Below, piece after piece: positions 22,047 to 32,100 of a stretch of DNA of 41,971 nt. Where the stretch lies: positions 1 to 41,971 of the forward strand of contig DHPY01000105.1 in NCBI GenBank assembly GCA_002411015.1, in the 5' to 3' direction. The position numbers and the translations under genes were made by a program. The notes under the pieces are model-generated. The model searched no databases. It saw only the letters and a program-made list of their open reading frames with translations, and was not told the origin of the DNA. This DNA comes from Armatimonadetes bacterium UBA5352. Its GTDB lineage: Bacteria > Armatimonadota > Zipacnadia > Zipacnadales > UBA5352. Each line of letters starts with the position of its first letter. Positions within the stretch are counted from its first letter, which is position 1.

Positions 22047-24482
22047 CTACCGCTCGCGAACGCTCAGCGCCTGCTCGGGTACCGGAGAGTACCACTGCGG
22101 CAGCTCGGTGCCGAGGTCCACGTAGACGTCGTCTATCACCCCGGCCTCCGCTTGACTGAGCGTGAGCTTCCACCAGCCTGCGTCCCCCGCTCCAACGGTG
22201 ACTTTCTTGCGCTCGACAGGCACCTCCACCACGCGGAATGTCTCGACCTCGCGGCCATCCGGCGCGTAGAGCGCCCCGAGCACAGTCTCGCCCGGAGGTG
22301 TGCCTGCGAGCGAGAGGTAGAAGCTCTCGCAGCCCTGCGGTACCTCGAAGTAGAGGGGGCTGACGCGATTGAGCAGGTGAAGCCCTGACTCATCCATGTT
22401 GTCCGCGAGCGCCCACGCACCACCCTCAACGCGCATGCTGAAGCTGGCCGAGCCCGCGTTGATCATCAGATGATAGTGCGGCGAACCCGCGGCATCGAGC
22501 GTGATCGGCACCTCGGCGCTGACGATGCCCGATGATATGTCCTCACCATTGGCGCCGTAGACAGCGTACTGCACCAGCCGCCCGCGGGCGCTGATGTTCT
22601 GGAAGCTCACGGTCGCGACATCGTCAGTCGGCAGGATGACCGCATGCTGGTTGCCGCGCAGGTAGAAGACCTCCACGGGCTCAGCATTGGCCACATCTGC
22701 AGCGGCGCTCACGGAGACCTGCTTGATCGCCGCCGCACCGGTGCTGGCGCTCTCCGGCCGCAGCGCCAACGAGCCCTTGTGGTCCGCGAACCAGGTGAAG
22801 AACTCCGCGTCGGGCATGTAGAAGCTCGACTCGGTCGGGTTCTCGAGCATCCCGAACTGCCGCAGGTTCCAGTGCATAACCGTGAGGTTCCAGCCGAGCC
22901 ACTGCAGCCTGGTCTGTGCGTCCGGGTCGGTTACCTGCGCCTCGGCGGCGCGGTAGAGCCGCTCGATCTCCGGGAGGTTCCGCGCGTAGACGTCCTCCAT
23001 GATCTTGGGCGTCAGGGTGTAGGAGGCTTCCGGGTTCTCGATGAAGTGGCGCTTTACCTCGGCATCGAGCAGCGCGTAGATCTGGCCGATCTCGTCCGCG
23101 CCCTCGTGATATGCGCGCTGCATGAACTCATCGAGCAGCGCCTGCACGTCGGCATCGGGGTCCCACGCGAGCTTCGCGAGCAGGTAGTTAGTGGGTGCAC
23201 CCGTGCCCCAGGCCTCCTGGCCGTAGACGTAGACGCCCTTCATGTTGTACTGCTTGAGCCTCGGGTAGAGGAACTGGAGGATCTCCACTCCGGGAGGGCT
23301 GGGGGCGCCGATACCGTTGGCGAGGGATGTCGGCAGGTCGTAGTAGGCCATCTTCTCCGTCACCTGCGTCCACTGCCGCGCAAGGCGCTCCCAGGTCTCC
23401 TGCAGCTCAGGTCGGAAGAGCGTGTAGCCGTAGTCCATGCTGGGCGCCCAGACCGGGAACACGTTGGGCTGAAGCTGGATCGGCTCGGTCGGAGGGTACA
23501 CGTATTGGGCGTAGACGTAGCCTGCGAGCACCTTCTCGGGATACTTCTCGGCGACGATCTTCGCGACCTCATTGTAGAAATGCAGCACGGCGGGCGTTAC
23601 TGAGAGGCGGCCTTCCGGGTCGGTCTCGTAGAGCTTCTCGCAGTCGGGGCAGGTGCACCAGCCTGCGCTGTCCGATGGTGAGAGGGAGTAGCACGTGGAG
23701 GCCGGGTTCTCGTCGAAGTACCGGATCGCGGCCTGCGCGTAGGCGTTGACCAGGCCCTCGTTGGTCAGGCAGAGCTTGTAACGGCCGGTGGGCGGCACGC
23801 GCTTGCCGTCGAACATCGGGAACCAGTCGGGATGCTCATCGTATAACTCTGTGGGGATCGACTGGGCGAAGTTGTGGCCGTGAGTGAGGAAGAGGCTCAG
23901 GCCGAGCTTCTGGCGCGCCCCCCACTCGATGACCGGCTCGGTGGTCTGCTGCGTATAGGGCACGCGGCGGTTCAGGAAGAATGGTGCGTCCATCATGTCG
24001 GTGTCGGGCACGGTGATCGTACGCATCTCCGGCACGTCGTCGCCAACGTCCGTCGGCATCAGCCAGCGCACGTTCACGAACTCCTCGAGGAAGTGCGAGA
24101 CGCCGTTACGGGTGCCGTTGGAGGTGCCGCCCTGCGGCGTGCGCTCGCCCTCGGCGGTGTCGGGCCCGGCAATCAGAACGTTGCCATCACGGGTGACGAT
24201 CCGGAAGCCCTCAAGCGGGACATCGGCCAGATCGAGCCCGGCGGCCTCGCCGAGCAGGATAGACGAGCCGGTCGCCTCATTGACGACGGGCAGCTCGGCG
24301 CCTGAGGCCTCGAGGATGTACTTCTGCAGATCCGCGGCGGCCGCGACTACCGACGGCGGCGCATCCGGCGCGTAGACGATGCTGAAATCGCTGGCGCCAT
24401 CGTCCACGACGATCACGGGCGCGCAGCTCGCGCAGAGGGCGGTACACGCGATGAGAGAGACTACGAGCAGCGTTCGCTTCAT
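22047..24482 (-). CDS. DUF4838 family (lipo)protein, 811 residues
   Basis: The third DUF4838 protein. ATG 24482 is preferred to an in-frame ATG at 24494, because GAGGT lies six bases before the former. The N-terminus MKRTLLVVSLIAC ends in LIAC, which fits a lipobox; a second possible cleavage lies near CASCA. The parts are an N-terminal alpha/beta domain (about 25-150), a barrel with the WCTCPDC cluster near 270, a helical section (about 425-520), and a C-terminal pair of beta-sandwich regions (about 540-790). It shares the architecture of the other two DUF4838 proteins but has a different C-terminal half. It diverges from the 826-residue exported protein and is followed by the GH29 gene, so fucose-containing glycans are a reasonable guess for its substrate. 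Confidence 0.85.
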   Translation of the reverse strand: MKRTLLVVSLIACTALCASCAPVIVVDDGASDFSIVYAPDAPPSVVAAAADLQKYILEASGAELPVVNEATGSSILLGEAAGLDLADVPLEGFRIVTRDGNVLIAGPDTAEGERTPQGGTSNGTRNGVSHFLEEFVNVRWLMPTDVGDDVPEMRTITVPDTDMMDAPFFLNRRVPYTQQTTEPVIEWGARQKLGLSLFLTHGHNFAQSIPTELYDEHPDWFPMFDGKRVPPTGRYKLCLTNEGLVNAYAQAAIRYFDENPASTCYSLSPSDSAGWCTCPDCEKLYETDPEGRLSVTPAVLHFYNEVAKIVAEKYPEKVLAGYVYAQYVYPPTEPIQLQPNVFPVWAPSMDYGYTLFRPELQETWERLARQWTQVTEKMAYYDLPTSLANGIGAPSPPGVEILQFLYPRLKQYNMKGVYVYGQEAWGTGAPTNYLLAKLAWDPDADVQALLDEFMQRAYHEGADEIGQIYALLDAEVKRHFIENPEASYTLTPKIMEDVYARNLPEIERLYRAAEAQVTDPDAQTRLQWLGWNLTVMHWNLRQFGMLENPTESSFYMPDAEFFTWFADHKGSLALRPESASTGAAAIKQVSVSAAADVANAEPVEVFYLRGNQHAVILPTDDVATVSFQNISARGRLVQYAVYGANGEDISSGIVSAEVPITLDAAGSPHYHLMINAGSASFSMRVEGGAWALADNMDESGLHLLNRVSPLYFEVPQGCESFYLSLAGTPPGETVLGALYAPDGREVETFRVVEVPVERKKVTVGAGDAGWWKLTLSQAEAGVIDDVYVDLGTELPQWYSPVPEQALSVRER

Positions 24483-24640
24483 GGGTAACCTCATTTCACG
24501 AGATGATCACTCGCACGCAGCATTCCCCGGAAGTCGGACGGATTCCTGCGCCTCGGAGTTCGCTGCAGCCAGCTTCAGGAGGCCGCCGTACCTTTCGCAG
24601 CGAAGGGACTGCGCGAGCCCACACGCTGAGGAGGTCTCCG

Positions 24641-27121
24641 ATGCTCCGCTTGATGGCAGCCGTGGCGGCGATCGCCGCAGCCTTCCCGGCATTCCCGCAG
24701 GATGAGTTCGCGCTGCTCGATGCCGCAGATCTCGCGCTCCACGAGCCGCTCACGATCGAGTTGCCTGCAGCCGCCGCAAGTGCCGAGGCCCCCGTCTTCC
24801 TCGCCTTCGAGGCGCGGATCGAGACCCGCTACGCAACCGGCTCGGCGCCCGCGCTGCAGCTTTCCGTAAACGGCCTCCCGACGTCCGTCGAGCGCCTGCG
24901 CAACAAGCCCGGCTACTACCTCTTCTCCGGTGGCCGGCGCGTCGAGTGGTACTCGTCATCGGACGCCGCATGGGTCATGCCCTATTACGCGTGGGACCGG
25001 CAGGACATCGCCGACGGGCTCGTGCACGAGTTCGTCCTGGACATCACGAATCTGATGCGGCCGGAGGGTAACCGGGTCACGTTCGAGTCGATCTATGACA
25101 CTGCCGCGGGGGCGCTCATCCAGCTTCGCAACGTGAGGCTGCTGCTGAACGACGACTTCCCGAGAAGCCCGGCTCTCGATCAGCCGCGGGTGATGACCGA
25201 GAGCCAAGGTCTCGGCGAGTTCCGCGAACTCGCCACCGGCTACCACTCCGGGGCTGAGGCCCGCCTCAACACGGAGATCGCGTGGCGGCCGAATGCAGGC
25301 GAGGTGCTGCCTGCCGCGAGCTACGCGCAGGAGTTCGACCTTGCCGTCACGCAGACCGGGCGCATCATGGTCACTGTCGGCGCTGACCGCTATGAAGCCT
25401 TCTCGTGGTTCGGAGCCGGCGATGGCGAGTGGCGCACCATCGGTCAGGAGCCCGGCGGCGGCTGGGACAGCCTCAGCGTCGAGGGCAATACAGCAAGCTG
25501 CGCCAACGACACTCTCTCGCTTGAACGCAAGGCGCTTCGGCGTGAGTCACACGTTGAGGTACGCGACACCGTCCGGAACCTCACCGGTGGCGACCTCGCG
25601 CTGCCCTTCCTCAACGCCGTCGAGGTCGGATCGGTGGAGGGCTTGCGCGAGTTCCGCATCAGCGGCCAGCTCCAGCGCCACTTCTGGGCGAACACGAAGC
25701 CGTATGAGGGCCGACAGCTTGCCGCGACGCCTGTGGTCTACGTGGAGCGCGACGAGTCCGCCATCGGGCTGGTGCTGGAGGATGACGCCTACCGCAACCA
25801 GGGCTCCGTGCTGTGCCGCGACAGCGCGGTCTGGCTGGGCGACGACATGTTCTATCTGCAGCCCGGCGGCGAGTATACCTTCGTCTGGAAGATCTTCCCG
25901 CTCGCCCAGCCGGGATACTATGCGCTCACGAACGCTATTCGCGAGGACTGGAACCTGTATCAGCGCATCCCTGACCTCTTCGGCTTCGTTCATCCCGAGA
26001 GCGAGGAGGCGATGTATGAGGATGTGCGCTGCGAGGGTCCTGCGCAGCTTGCGCAGTGGCTGCAATCCACCGGCGTCGGCATCGCGTCCGCGGCCGTGAC
26101 GGCTCCCGCCGAGCAGGAGGGGGCTTCCACCACGCTCTACGGGAACGAGCGACTGGAGTACATCCGCCCCGGGACCGGCCCGTTCCTGGCGTGGCGTGAG
26201 GGAGTGCGCGAGTTCGGCGCCGATCCCGCCTGCCTGCCCTACATGGACGTGCACCTCTGCCGCCTGGTGGGGGAGACGCTCGAGGAGATGCGCGAGCGCC
26301 TGCCGGGCTGCGTCATTGAGGACGCATGGGGCGACCCGGTCGCCTACCGCACCGGCTGGCTCTACAACGTGCTGCCGACCCTCGAGAACGCCTCGGGGCA
26401 GCACCTGCTGAAGGTCGCGCGGCACTACATGGATGAGGCGGGCTTCGACGGGGTCTACCTCGACGAGTGGGACCACTCCCGCGCGCGCGTCTCCTTCTCG
26501 CATGAGGACGGCCTCTCGGCGCTGCTCTCAGAGGATGGCCAGATTGTGCGCAAGGTCGGGATCGTGCCGATCATGGCGAAGAGCTTCCAGATCGAGATGA
26601 CGCGCCAGCTTGTCGAGCGAGATGCGATCATCTTCGCCAACCAGTTCGATGACACACTCGACGCCGCGCAGCTCCCGATCTGCCACTTCGCGGAGCCCTA
26701 CGGCTCGCACGACAGCTACCTGCTCTCGGCCGCGCAGCTCTCGCGCACTCCGCTTGCGCTGCACGTGAAGGCCACCCGCGGCGTCTGGGGCGACGCGATC
26801 GCCTACCTCAAGCGCGGCCTGCTCATGTGCTACTACTGGAAGTACCTCCACGGCGACCACCTGCTCAAGCGCGTCTACCCGATCACGGTGCGGGAGATCC
26901 GCCCGGGCATCGTCATCGGCGAGGACCGCATCGTGACCTGCTCCTCAGGCACCTTCTCGCTCGGAGGCGATGCGCCGCTGGTGGCATACGTCTACGGGCC
27001 ACCGAACGGCGAACTCGTGCGCGTGGTGGAGGGTGAGGCGACGGTCCAGGGGCATGCGGCGGTCGAACTCAGCCTCAATGAGAACGAGGCCGCGGTGGTG
27101 ATGGCGGCGGGCGGTGACTGA
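24641..27121 (+). CDS. Large exported protein, probable TIM-barrel glycoside hydrolase-like
   Basis: An 826-residue protein with a signal peptide (MLRLMAAVAAIAAAFPAF, cleavage near PQDEF). ATG 24641 is preceded by AGGAGGTCTCCG, which rules out the longer frame starting at 24503. Residues about 20-200 form a beta-sandwich, about 230-430 a second beta-rich domain, and about 480-740 look like a barrel. The best catalytic-type segment is FDGVYLDEWD (602-611), the form seen at strand ends of TIM-barrel hydrolases, with D608, E609 and D611 as candidates. The last 80 residues are a small beta domain. I cannot assign it to a CAZy family. It is divergent from the DUF4838 lipoprotein gene and probably shares its regulation. 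Confidence 0.65.
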   Translation: MLRLMAAVAAIAAAFPAFPQDEFALLDAADLALHEPLTIELPAAAASAEAPVFLAFEARIETRYATGSAPALQLSVNGLPTSVERLRNKPGYYLFSGGRRVEWYSSSDAAWVMPYYAWDRQDIADGLVHEFVLDITNLMRPEGNRVTFESIYDTAAGALIQLRNVRLLLNDDFPRSPALDQPRVMTESQGLGEFRELATGYHSGAEARLNTEIAWRPNAGEVLPAASYAQEFDLAVTQTGRIMVTVGADRYEAFSWFGAGDGEWRTIGQEPGGGWDSLSVEGNTASCANDTLSLERKALRRESHVEVRDTVRNLTGGDLALPFLNAVEVGSVEGLREFRISGQLQRHFWANTKPYEGRQLAATPVVYVERDESAIGLVLEDDAYRNQGSVLCRDSAVWLGDDMFYLQPGGEYTFVWKIFPLAQPGYYALTNAIREDWNLYQRIPDLFGFVHPESEEAMYEDVRCEGPAQLAQWLQSTGVGIASAAVTAPAEQEGASTTLYGNERLEYIRPGTGPFLAWREGVREFGADPACLPYMDVHLCRLVGETLEEMRERLPGCVIEDAWGDPVAYRTGWLYNVLPTLENASGQHLLKVARHYMDEAGFDGVYLDEWDHSRARVSFSHEDGLSALLSEDGQIVRKVGIVPIMAKSFQIEMTRQLVERDAIIFANQFDDTLDAAQLPICHFAEPYGSHDSYLLSAAQLSRTPLALHVKATRGVWGDAIAYLKRGLLMCYYWKYLHGDHLLKRVYPITVREIRPGIVIGEDRIVTCSSGTFSLGGDAPLVAYVYGPPNGELVRVVEGEATVQGHAAVELSLNENEAAVVMAAGGD

Positions 27122-27128
27122 GAATCGA

Positions 27129-27160
27129 GCGCGCCCCACACCTGATGGCGTGGGGCGCGC
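27129..27160. terminator. 11-bp GC-rich hairpin between convergent genes
   Basis: The arms gcgcgccccac and gtggggcgcgc pair perfectly around a ten-base loop. It begins eight bases after the stop of the 826-residue protein gene and lies before the end of the Met-rich protein gene, so it may work in both directions. There is no T-run. Confidence 0.65.
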
Positions 27161-27185
27161 GTGATCGTCAGCAGCGAGACATGGG

Positions 27186-28247
27186 CTACCCGCCCATCGC
27201 CATGATCATCCCCATGGCCGACCACTCCGAGCGGATGGTGCCGAAGACGGTGGTGCCGCCCTCGTTGCTGTAGAAGTCGTTGCCGATGGCCTCGACCGTG
27301 ATCGTCAGCATCATGACGTCATCGAAGATCCCGGCGGGGATGACGCAACTGGTGGTGTCGCCGGGGAGCAGCACGCCATCGCGCAGGTCATCGGCGATAG
27401 TGGTCGCCTGTTGATAGCCGCCACGGATGCGCATCGGCGGCTCATTGATCGTGCTGTACCATGAGGTGATGGTCATCTTCATGTTGTCCTCGTCGCCGCC
27501 CATGTTCGTGCCCACCGCCGACACGAGGTAGCCTCGGGCGCCCGTGATCGGCTCCCACTCGACCGCGATGCCCTCTGCGGGCGCAAGCTGGCTCATGTCC
27601 GGCGAGATCATCTTCAGCGGCGGCAGGAAGCCATCGAGCGTGGCCGTCCCGGTGGTGTTGAGCACATAGTCGCCCTGCCCGACGACCGTCTTCGGCTTGA
27701 CGACCTCCGAGCCCTCGGCCTCACGATTGTTCATCTCCTGCACGATCCGCGACAGGTCGGGCATCGCCATGCCCATACCCATGCCACCGGCAGGCCCCTG
27801 TCCGCCCTCAACGGTGAAGGTCTCGGTGACCGGCCCCCTGGCCTCGTCCGGGTGCCAGTAGAGCTTGTTGCTCATCTCTATGTTGGGGCTCTTCCCAGGC
27901 GTCTCTTCGGTCCCCTCGCCCTCTCCGTCCTCGGCCGTCACAGGGGCCGGCAGGCGCAGGACGAGGCGGCTGTCGGCAAGCTGCAGGTCCTCCGGCACCA
28001 TCACGAAGATGGGCTCGACCGCGGCCTCCTCATAGAGCGCGCGTCCGATCACACTGCGCTGTGGCTCTCCGGTGGGCATTCCCGGGATCTGGATGTCCGG
28101 CATGCCCATCATGCGCATCGGCGCATCGACGCGCGTGCGCAGCGTGAGGTAGAACGTCTTCGTGGTCGGCTGCTGAGCCACCACGACGGCGGGCAGCAGC
28201 AGCGCGAGCACAAGCAGTGAGAACACCAGCGGTCGATTTCGGGACAT
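27186..28247 (-). CDS. Exported Met-rich hypothetical protein
   Basis: A 353-residue protein with a clear signal peptide (SRNRPLVFSLLVLALLLPAVVVA, cleavage before QQPT). Three stretches are unusually rich in methionine: APMRMMGMPDIQIPGMPTG (43-61), PAGGMGMGMAMPDL (near 152-165), and the C-terminus SAMGMIMAMGG. A Glu/Gly/Thr-rich linker (about 106-120) separates them. The second half (about 220-350) has alternating strands like an immunoglobulin or fibronectin fold. I recognise no family. Met clusters in exported proteins can bind Cu(I), but that is only a suggestion here. The start at 28247 has a strong GGAGGTATCGAAAC site. It diverges from the AMMECR1/macroglobulin operon. Confidence 0.7.
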   Translation of the reverse strand: MSRNRPLVFSLLVLALLLPAVVVAQQPTTKTFYLTLRTRVDAPMRMMGMPDIQIPGMPTGEPQRSVIGRALYEEAAVEPIFVMVPEDLQLADSRLVLRLPAPVTAEDGEGEGTEETPGKSPNIEMSNKLYWHPDEARGPVTETFTVEGGQGPAGGMGMGMAMPDLSRIVQEMNNREAEGSEVVKPKTVVGQGDYVLNTTGTATLDGFLPPLKMISPDMSQLAPAEGIAVEWEPITGARGYLVSAVGTNMGGDEDNMKMTITSWYSTINEPPMRIRGGYQQATTIADDLRDGVLLPGDTTSCVIPAGIFDDVMMLTITVEAIGNDFYSNEGGTTVFGTIRSEWSAMGMIMAMGG

Positions 28248-28292
28248 GTTTCGATACCTCCATGGAGCGTCTTCGCACGACGAATGGGGAAC

Positions 28293-28321
28293 ATGCTATG
28301 ACACAGGCCCCGCGCCTGCAA
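28293..28321 (-). promoter_or_regulatory. Promoter of the Met-rich protein gene
   Basis: On the minus strand TTGCAG (28316-28321) and TAGCAT (28293-28298) are separated by 17 bases, about 45 bases before the ATG at 28247. The -35 matches the consensus at four of six positions, and so does the -10. Confidence 0.4.
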
Positions 28322-28435
28322 GTAGGTAAATTCCATACAGCCGCTCACGATTCCTGCTGCCGAACAAGGTGATGATTCAGCGTTGCGGTGCTGGAACTCA
28401 TTTGACTGGAAGAAGGTCAGAGCCCGCGAAGGGGA

Positions 28436-29116
28436 ATGCCGTTACGGATGGAACTTGCGGGCATGTTCACCCCGGCACGGCGTACAGGCTGGCTCTCCCT
28501 CGGGATCATCTCGCTGATCCTGATGGCCTCATTGCGTCTGGCCTCTCCCGCTCACGCTCAGACCATTGCCGAGCGCTTTGCGGCTGATCCCGTCGCGGCC
28601 GAGGCGGCGCTCGATCTCGCCCGGCACACCTTCGACGCATGGGTGCTGCGCCATGAGCGCCTGACGCTTCCAGAGGACCTGCCGCCGCTGCTGCGCGAGC
28701 GCGCAGCGGTCTTCGTCAGCGCGATGCTCGGCGACGCGCCGCGCTGCTGCATGGGCGCGCTCTACCCGACCCGCCCGACGGTGGCAGAGCAGATCTCGGA
28801 GGCCGCGCTGGCCGCCTGCCGGACGGACCTGCGCTTCTCGCCGGTTACACCGCAGGAGCTGCCGCGCCTGCGCGTGATCGTCTCGGTACTGGAGCCGCCC
28901 GAGCCGATCGCTGATGCGCGCGGCCTCGATCCCGCCCGTGACGGGCTGGCGGTGCGCGCAGCACGAGGCCTGGGCGTGGTGCTGCCGCTCGAGACGCCTC
29001 GGGCGGAGCTGATTGAGCCGTGGGCGCGCATCCGCGCGGGCGCCTCGCCTGACGAGCCTGTTGACTACTACCGCGTGCGGGCCTTCCGCACTGTGGAGCC
29101 GGAACGTGAGCCATGA
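28436..29116 (+). CDS. Exported AMMECR1-domain protein
   Basis: A 226-residue protein whose mature part (from about residue 42) matches AMMECR1: the CCMGALYPTRPTVAEQI block (the family's RGC-[IM]-G region), DLRFSPVTPQELPRLRVIVS, VLEPPEPI, and a GLGVVLPLE segment near the end. Most AMMECR1 proteins are cytoplasmic and belong to the AmmeMemoRadiSam group with a Memo protein and a radical SAM enzyme. Here neither is nearby, and a signal peptide precedes the domain (GWLSLGIISLILMASLRL, then SPAHA before QT). Candidate starts are ATG 28436, 28448 and 28463; none has an ideal ribosome site. The stop overlaps an in-frame ATG of the alpha-2-macroglobulin gene by ATGA. The conserved arginine/glycine just before the first cysteine reads PRCC instead of RGC. 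Confidence 0.7.
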   Translation: MPLRMELAGMFTPARRTGWLSLGIISLILMASLRLASPAHAQTIAERFAADPVAAEAALDLARHTFDAWVLRHERLTLPEDLPPLLRERAAVFVSAMLGDAPRCCMGALYPTRPTVAEQISEAALAACRTDLRFSPVTPQELPRLRVIVSVLEPPEPIADARGLDPARDGLAVRAARGLGVVLPLETPRAELIEPWARIRAGASPDEPVDYYRVRAFRTVEPEREP

Positions 29117-29136
29117 AGTATTCGGAGGTGCCTGAG

Positions 29137-32100
29137 ATGAGTTCGTGGCTGAAGACCGGGCCGGTGTTGGCGCTGCTGATATGCGTGCTGGCGGGCGTTG
29201 CGCCCGCCCAGGAGGAGCATGAGGCCCCCAATGTCAACGTCGAGGTCTTCTCGAGGATCTGGCCGACCACCGAGAATGTGCAGCTTCGCGCGTGGCTGTA
29301 CAACACGAAGAGCGCCGTGCTGGCGGCGTATCGGGTGGAGCTTGCGCAGATCGCGCCCGATGCCTCCTCTATACACGAGACGGACGAGGACAAGCCCGAC
29401 AGCGTCGGGTATCGCGTGAAGCACCTCGATCTCGGAGGCAGGTCGCCCGCCGCGCGCTGGACGGCCTCAGTCAAGGGGGGCTACGAGGATTCGTGGATGG
29501 ACGTCGACACGAAGGCGCCGAAGCTCGCGCCAGGTGTCTACGCCATCAGCATGAAGGGCGGTGGCGTCGAGGACCGCACGTGGCTGGTCGTCTCCGATCG
29601 CGCGCTGGTCTCCAAGCGCTCCCCCGACGTGATCCTCGGCTGGCTTGTGAACGCACAGACCGGCCAGCCCATCGCTGGCTCCTGGGTGCATCTCTTCGAC
29701 GATGATGGCCGTGTCGCGGCGAAGCAGACGGAGCGCGACGGCACGGTCGCCTTCGACACGGCTGACGTGAAGGGCGAGTACTGGCTCACCGCCACCGGCG
29801 GCCAGCCCACGTTCGTCATCCCCAGTTCACCCGGAGCAGTGCAGCCGTTCAAGGCCTACGTCCACACCGATCGGCCGGTCTACCGCCCCGGCCACCTCGT
29901 GCAGTTCCGCGGGACGATCCGCCGGGCCATGCGCGGCGACTACGCCATGCCCGAGGGCATCGGAAGCGCGACGGTAGAGATCCGCTTCTCCGGCGATCCG
30001 GTCTACCGCAAGGAGTTGCCGCTCAATGAGTGGGGGAGCTTCGCGGGCGAGTTCCAGCTTGCTCCGGAGCCGCCACTCGGCGAGTACGATCTGGTCGTCA
30101 CCGTCGGCTCGGGCGAGGAGCGGACTGTCTTCCACAAGGAATTCTCGGTGCAGGCCTACCGCAAGCCCGAGCTCGAGCCGCAGGTGGCTATCCCGCGGGA
30201 GTACTACCTGCAGGGCGAGACGATCCCCGTCACGATCTCCGCGCAGTACTTCTTCGGCAGCCCCGTCTCCGGCGGCAAGGTCGAGTACACCGTCACCTTC
30301 AGCGAGGAGAGCAGCCCGGTGCCGGAGCGGATTCGCGAGGCCGCGGGCCTCGGCGCGCCGGGCGTGATGGATATCGAGCGTGACTTCTCCGGCACCGCGA
30401 TCCTCGACGAGCAGGGGCAGTTCGTGCTGGAGGTTCCGACCACCTACGCCACCGTGGACCGGCGGATGCTGGTCAGCGTCACGGTGAGCGAGCTTGCACT
30501 GCGCCCGCGCGAGGCCTATGCGTCGGCGCTGATTACCGCCGCGCGCTTCCGACTCTCCGCGGAGCCGACGCAGTACAGCTACGTGCTCGGCGAGGAGACG
30601 CCGACCATCGCGATCCTCACTGCCGACTACGAGGGCGAGGGTCTCTCTCGGCGCGTGAAGGTCGCGGTCATCGAGCCGATGACCGACCGCGAGGGCCGGT
30701 CATACGAAGAGCGGACCGAATATGACGTGGAGACCGACAGCGAGGGCCGCGCGACGATCACCTTCCAGCCGAAGCGCCCCAACCGCTATCAGGTTGAGGC
30801 GTGGGCGCTCGATGATGAGAGCAACCCGGTCTACGCGAGCGCCAGCTTCCACGTGGAGAAGCCCGAGCCCGAGGAGCGTGAGTGGCCGACGCTCACGATG
30901 GAGGCCGATAGCGATGAGTATGAGTCGGGCGACGTGGCGAAGGTGCACACTCGCACCGATCAACTCGGCGCCTGGATGCTGCTGACTATCGAGGGCGAGC
31001 GGCTCTTCGAGTACAAGGTCCACCGGCTGCTCACCAACGAGTTTGACCTGAAGGTTCCGGTGGAGGAGCGCTTCCGGCCGGGCGTGGATGTAAGCGCGGT
31101 GATCGTCCGCAAGGGCGAGCCGACGCGTGAGTGGGCGCGGCTGGACATCCCGCGGAACGATCGGCGGTTGGAGGTCATCATCTCGCCCGACCTCGAGCGC
31201 TACGAGCCGGCGCAGACTGCGCGCTACGCGATCACCACTCGCGACCGGCAGAGCCGCGGCGTGCCGGCCGAGGTCGGCCTCGGGATCGTGGATGAGGCGC
31301 TCTACGAGATCATGGAGGACTATACGCCGAGCCCGTTCGCGGTCTTCTGGGGCGAGATGCGCTCGCGCGTCACCACGGACTTCTCCCACGCGCAACTCTA
31401 CCCGGGCGGCGGCGCGCAGATGGGCGGCAATGGCATGCCGACTGCAGCCCCGCCGGCGCCGCGGGAGATGATGAAGCTGGAGGCGCGCCCGGAGGCGGCA
31501 GAGGCGACCGACGAGGGCATCCGCATCCGCAGGCGCTTCGAGGACACCGCGCTCTGGGAGCCGTCAGTCATCACCGGCCCCGACGGGCGCGCATCGGTGG
31601 AGTTCGAGATGCCCGACAACCTCACGACCTGGCGCGCCATCGGGCGGGCGATCGACCGCGAGACCCGTGCGGGCGAGGGACGCGAGACGCGGACGGTGAC
31701 GATGCCGCTGCTCGTGCGCCTCGTACTCCCGCGCTTCTACGTCGAGGGCGACGAGGGCACCGCGGCGGCGATCGTGCACAACTACACCGGCGAGGGGAAG
31801 ACGGTGAACGTGGCCCTCACCGCCGATGGCGCGCGCATCGAGGGCGAGCCGCGGCAGCAGGTCTCCATTCCGGCCGAGGGCATCGTGCGGCTGACCTGGC
31901 CGATCGTCGCGACGACCGCCGGCGAGGCGCGCTTCGTGGTCTCCGCCGACGGCGGCGCGGGCGCGCAGGACGCGATGGAGACGCTCCTGCCGATCGTCCC
32001 AAGCGGCGTGGAGAGAGTGGACGCGTGGGCGGGCTCGAGCGAGGCGAACGTGGCTGAGACCCTGACGTTGCCCGAGGAGGCGCTGCCGGGCTCAGGCGAG

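Noticed and set aside
21838..22173. 112-residue N-terminal extension of the fucosidase
   Set aside because: It overlaps the end of the DUF4838 gene, is unlike GH29, and a GTG with GGGGAG upstream lies at the expected start of the family.
22644..23603. Plus-strand frame of 319 codons
   Set aside because: It is antisense within a well-supported DUF4838 gene and has no recognisable domain.
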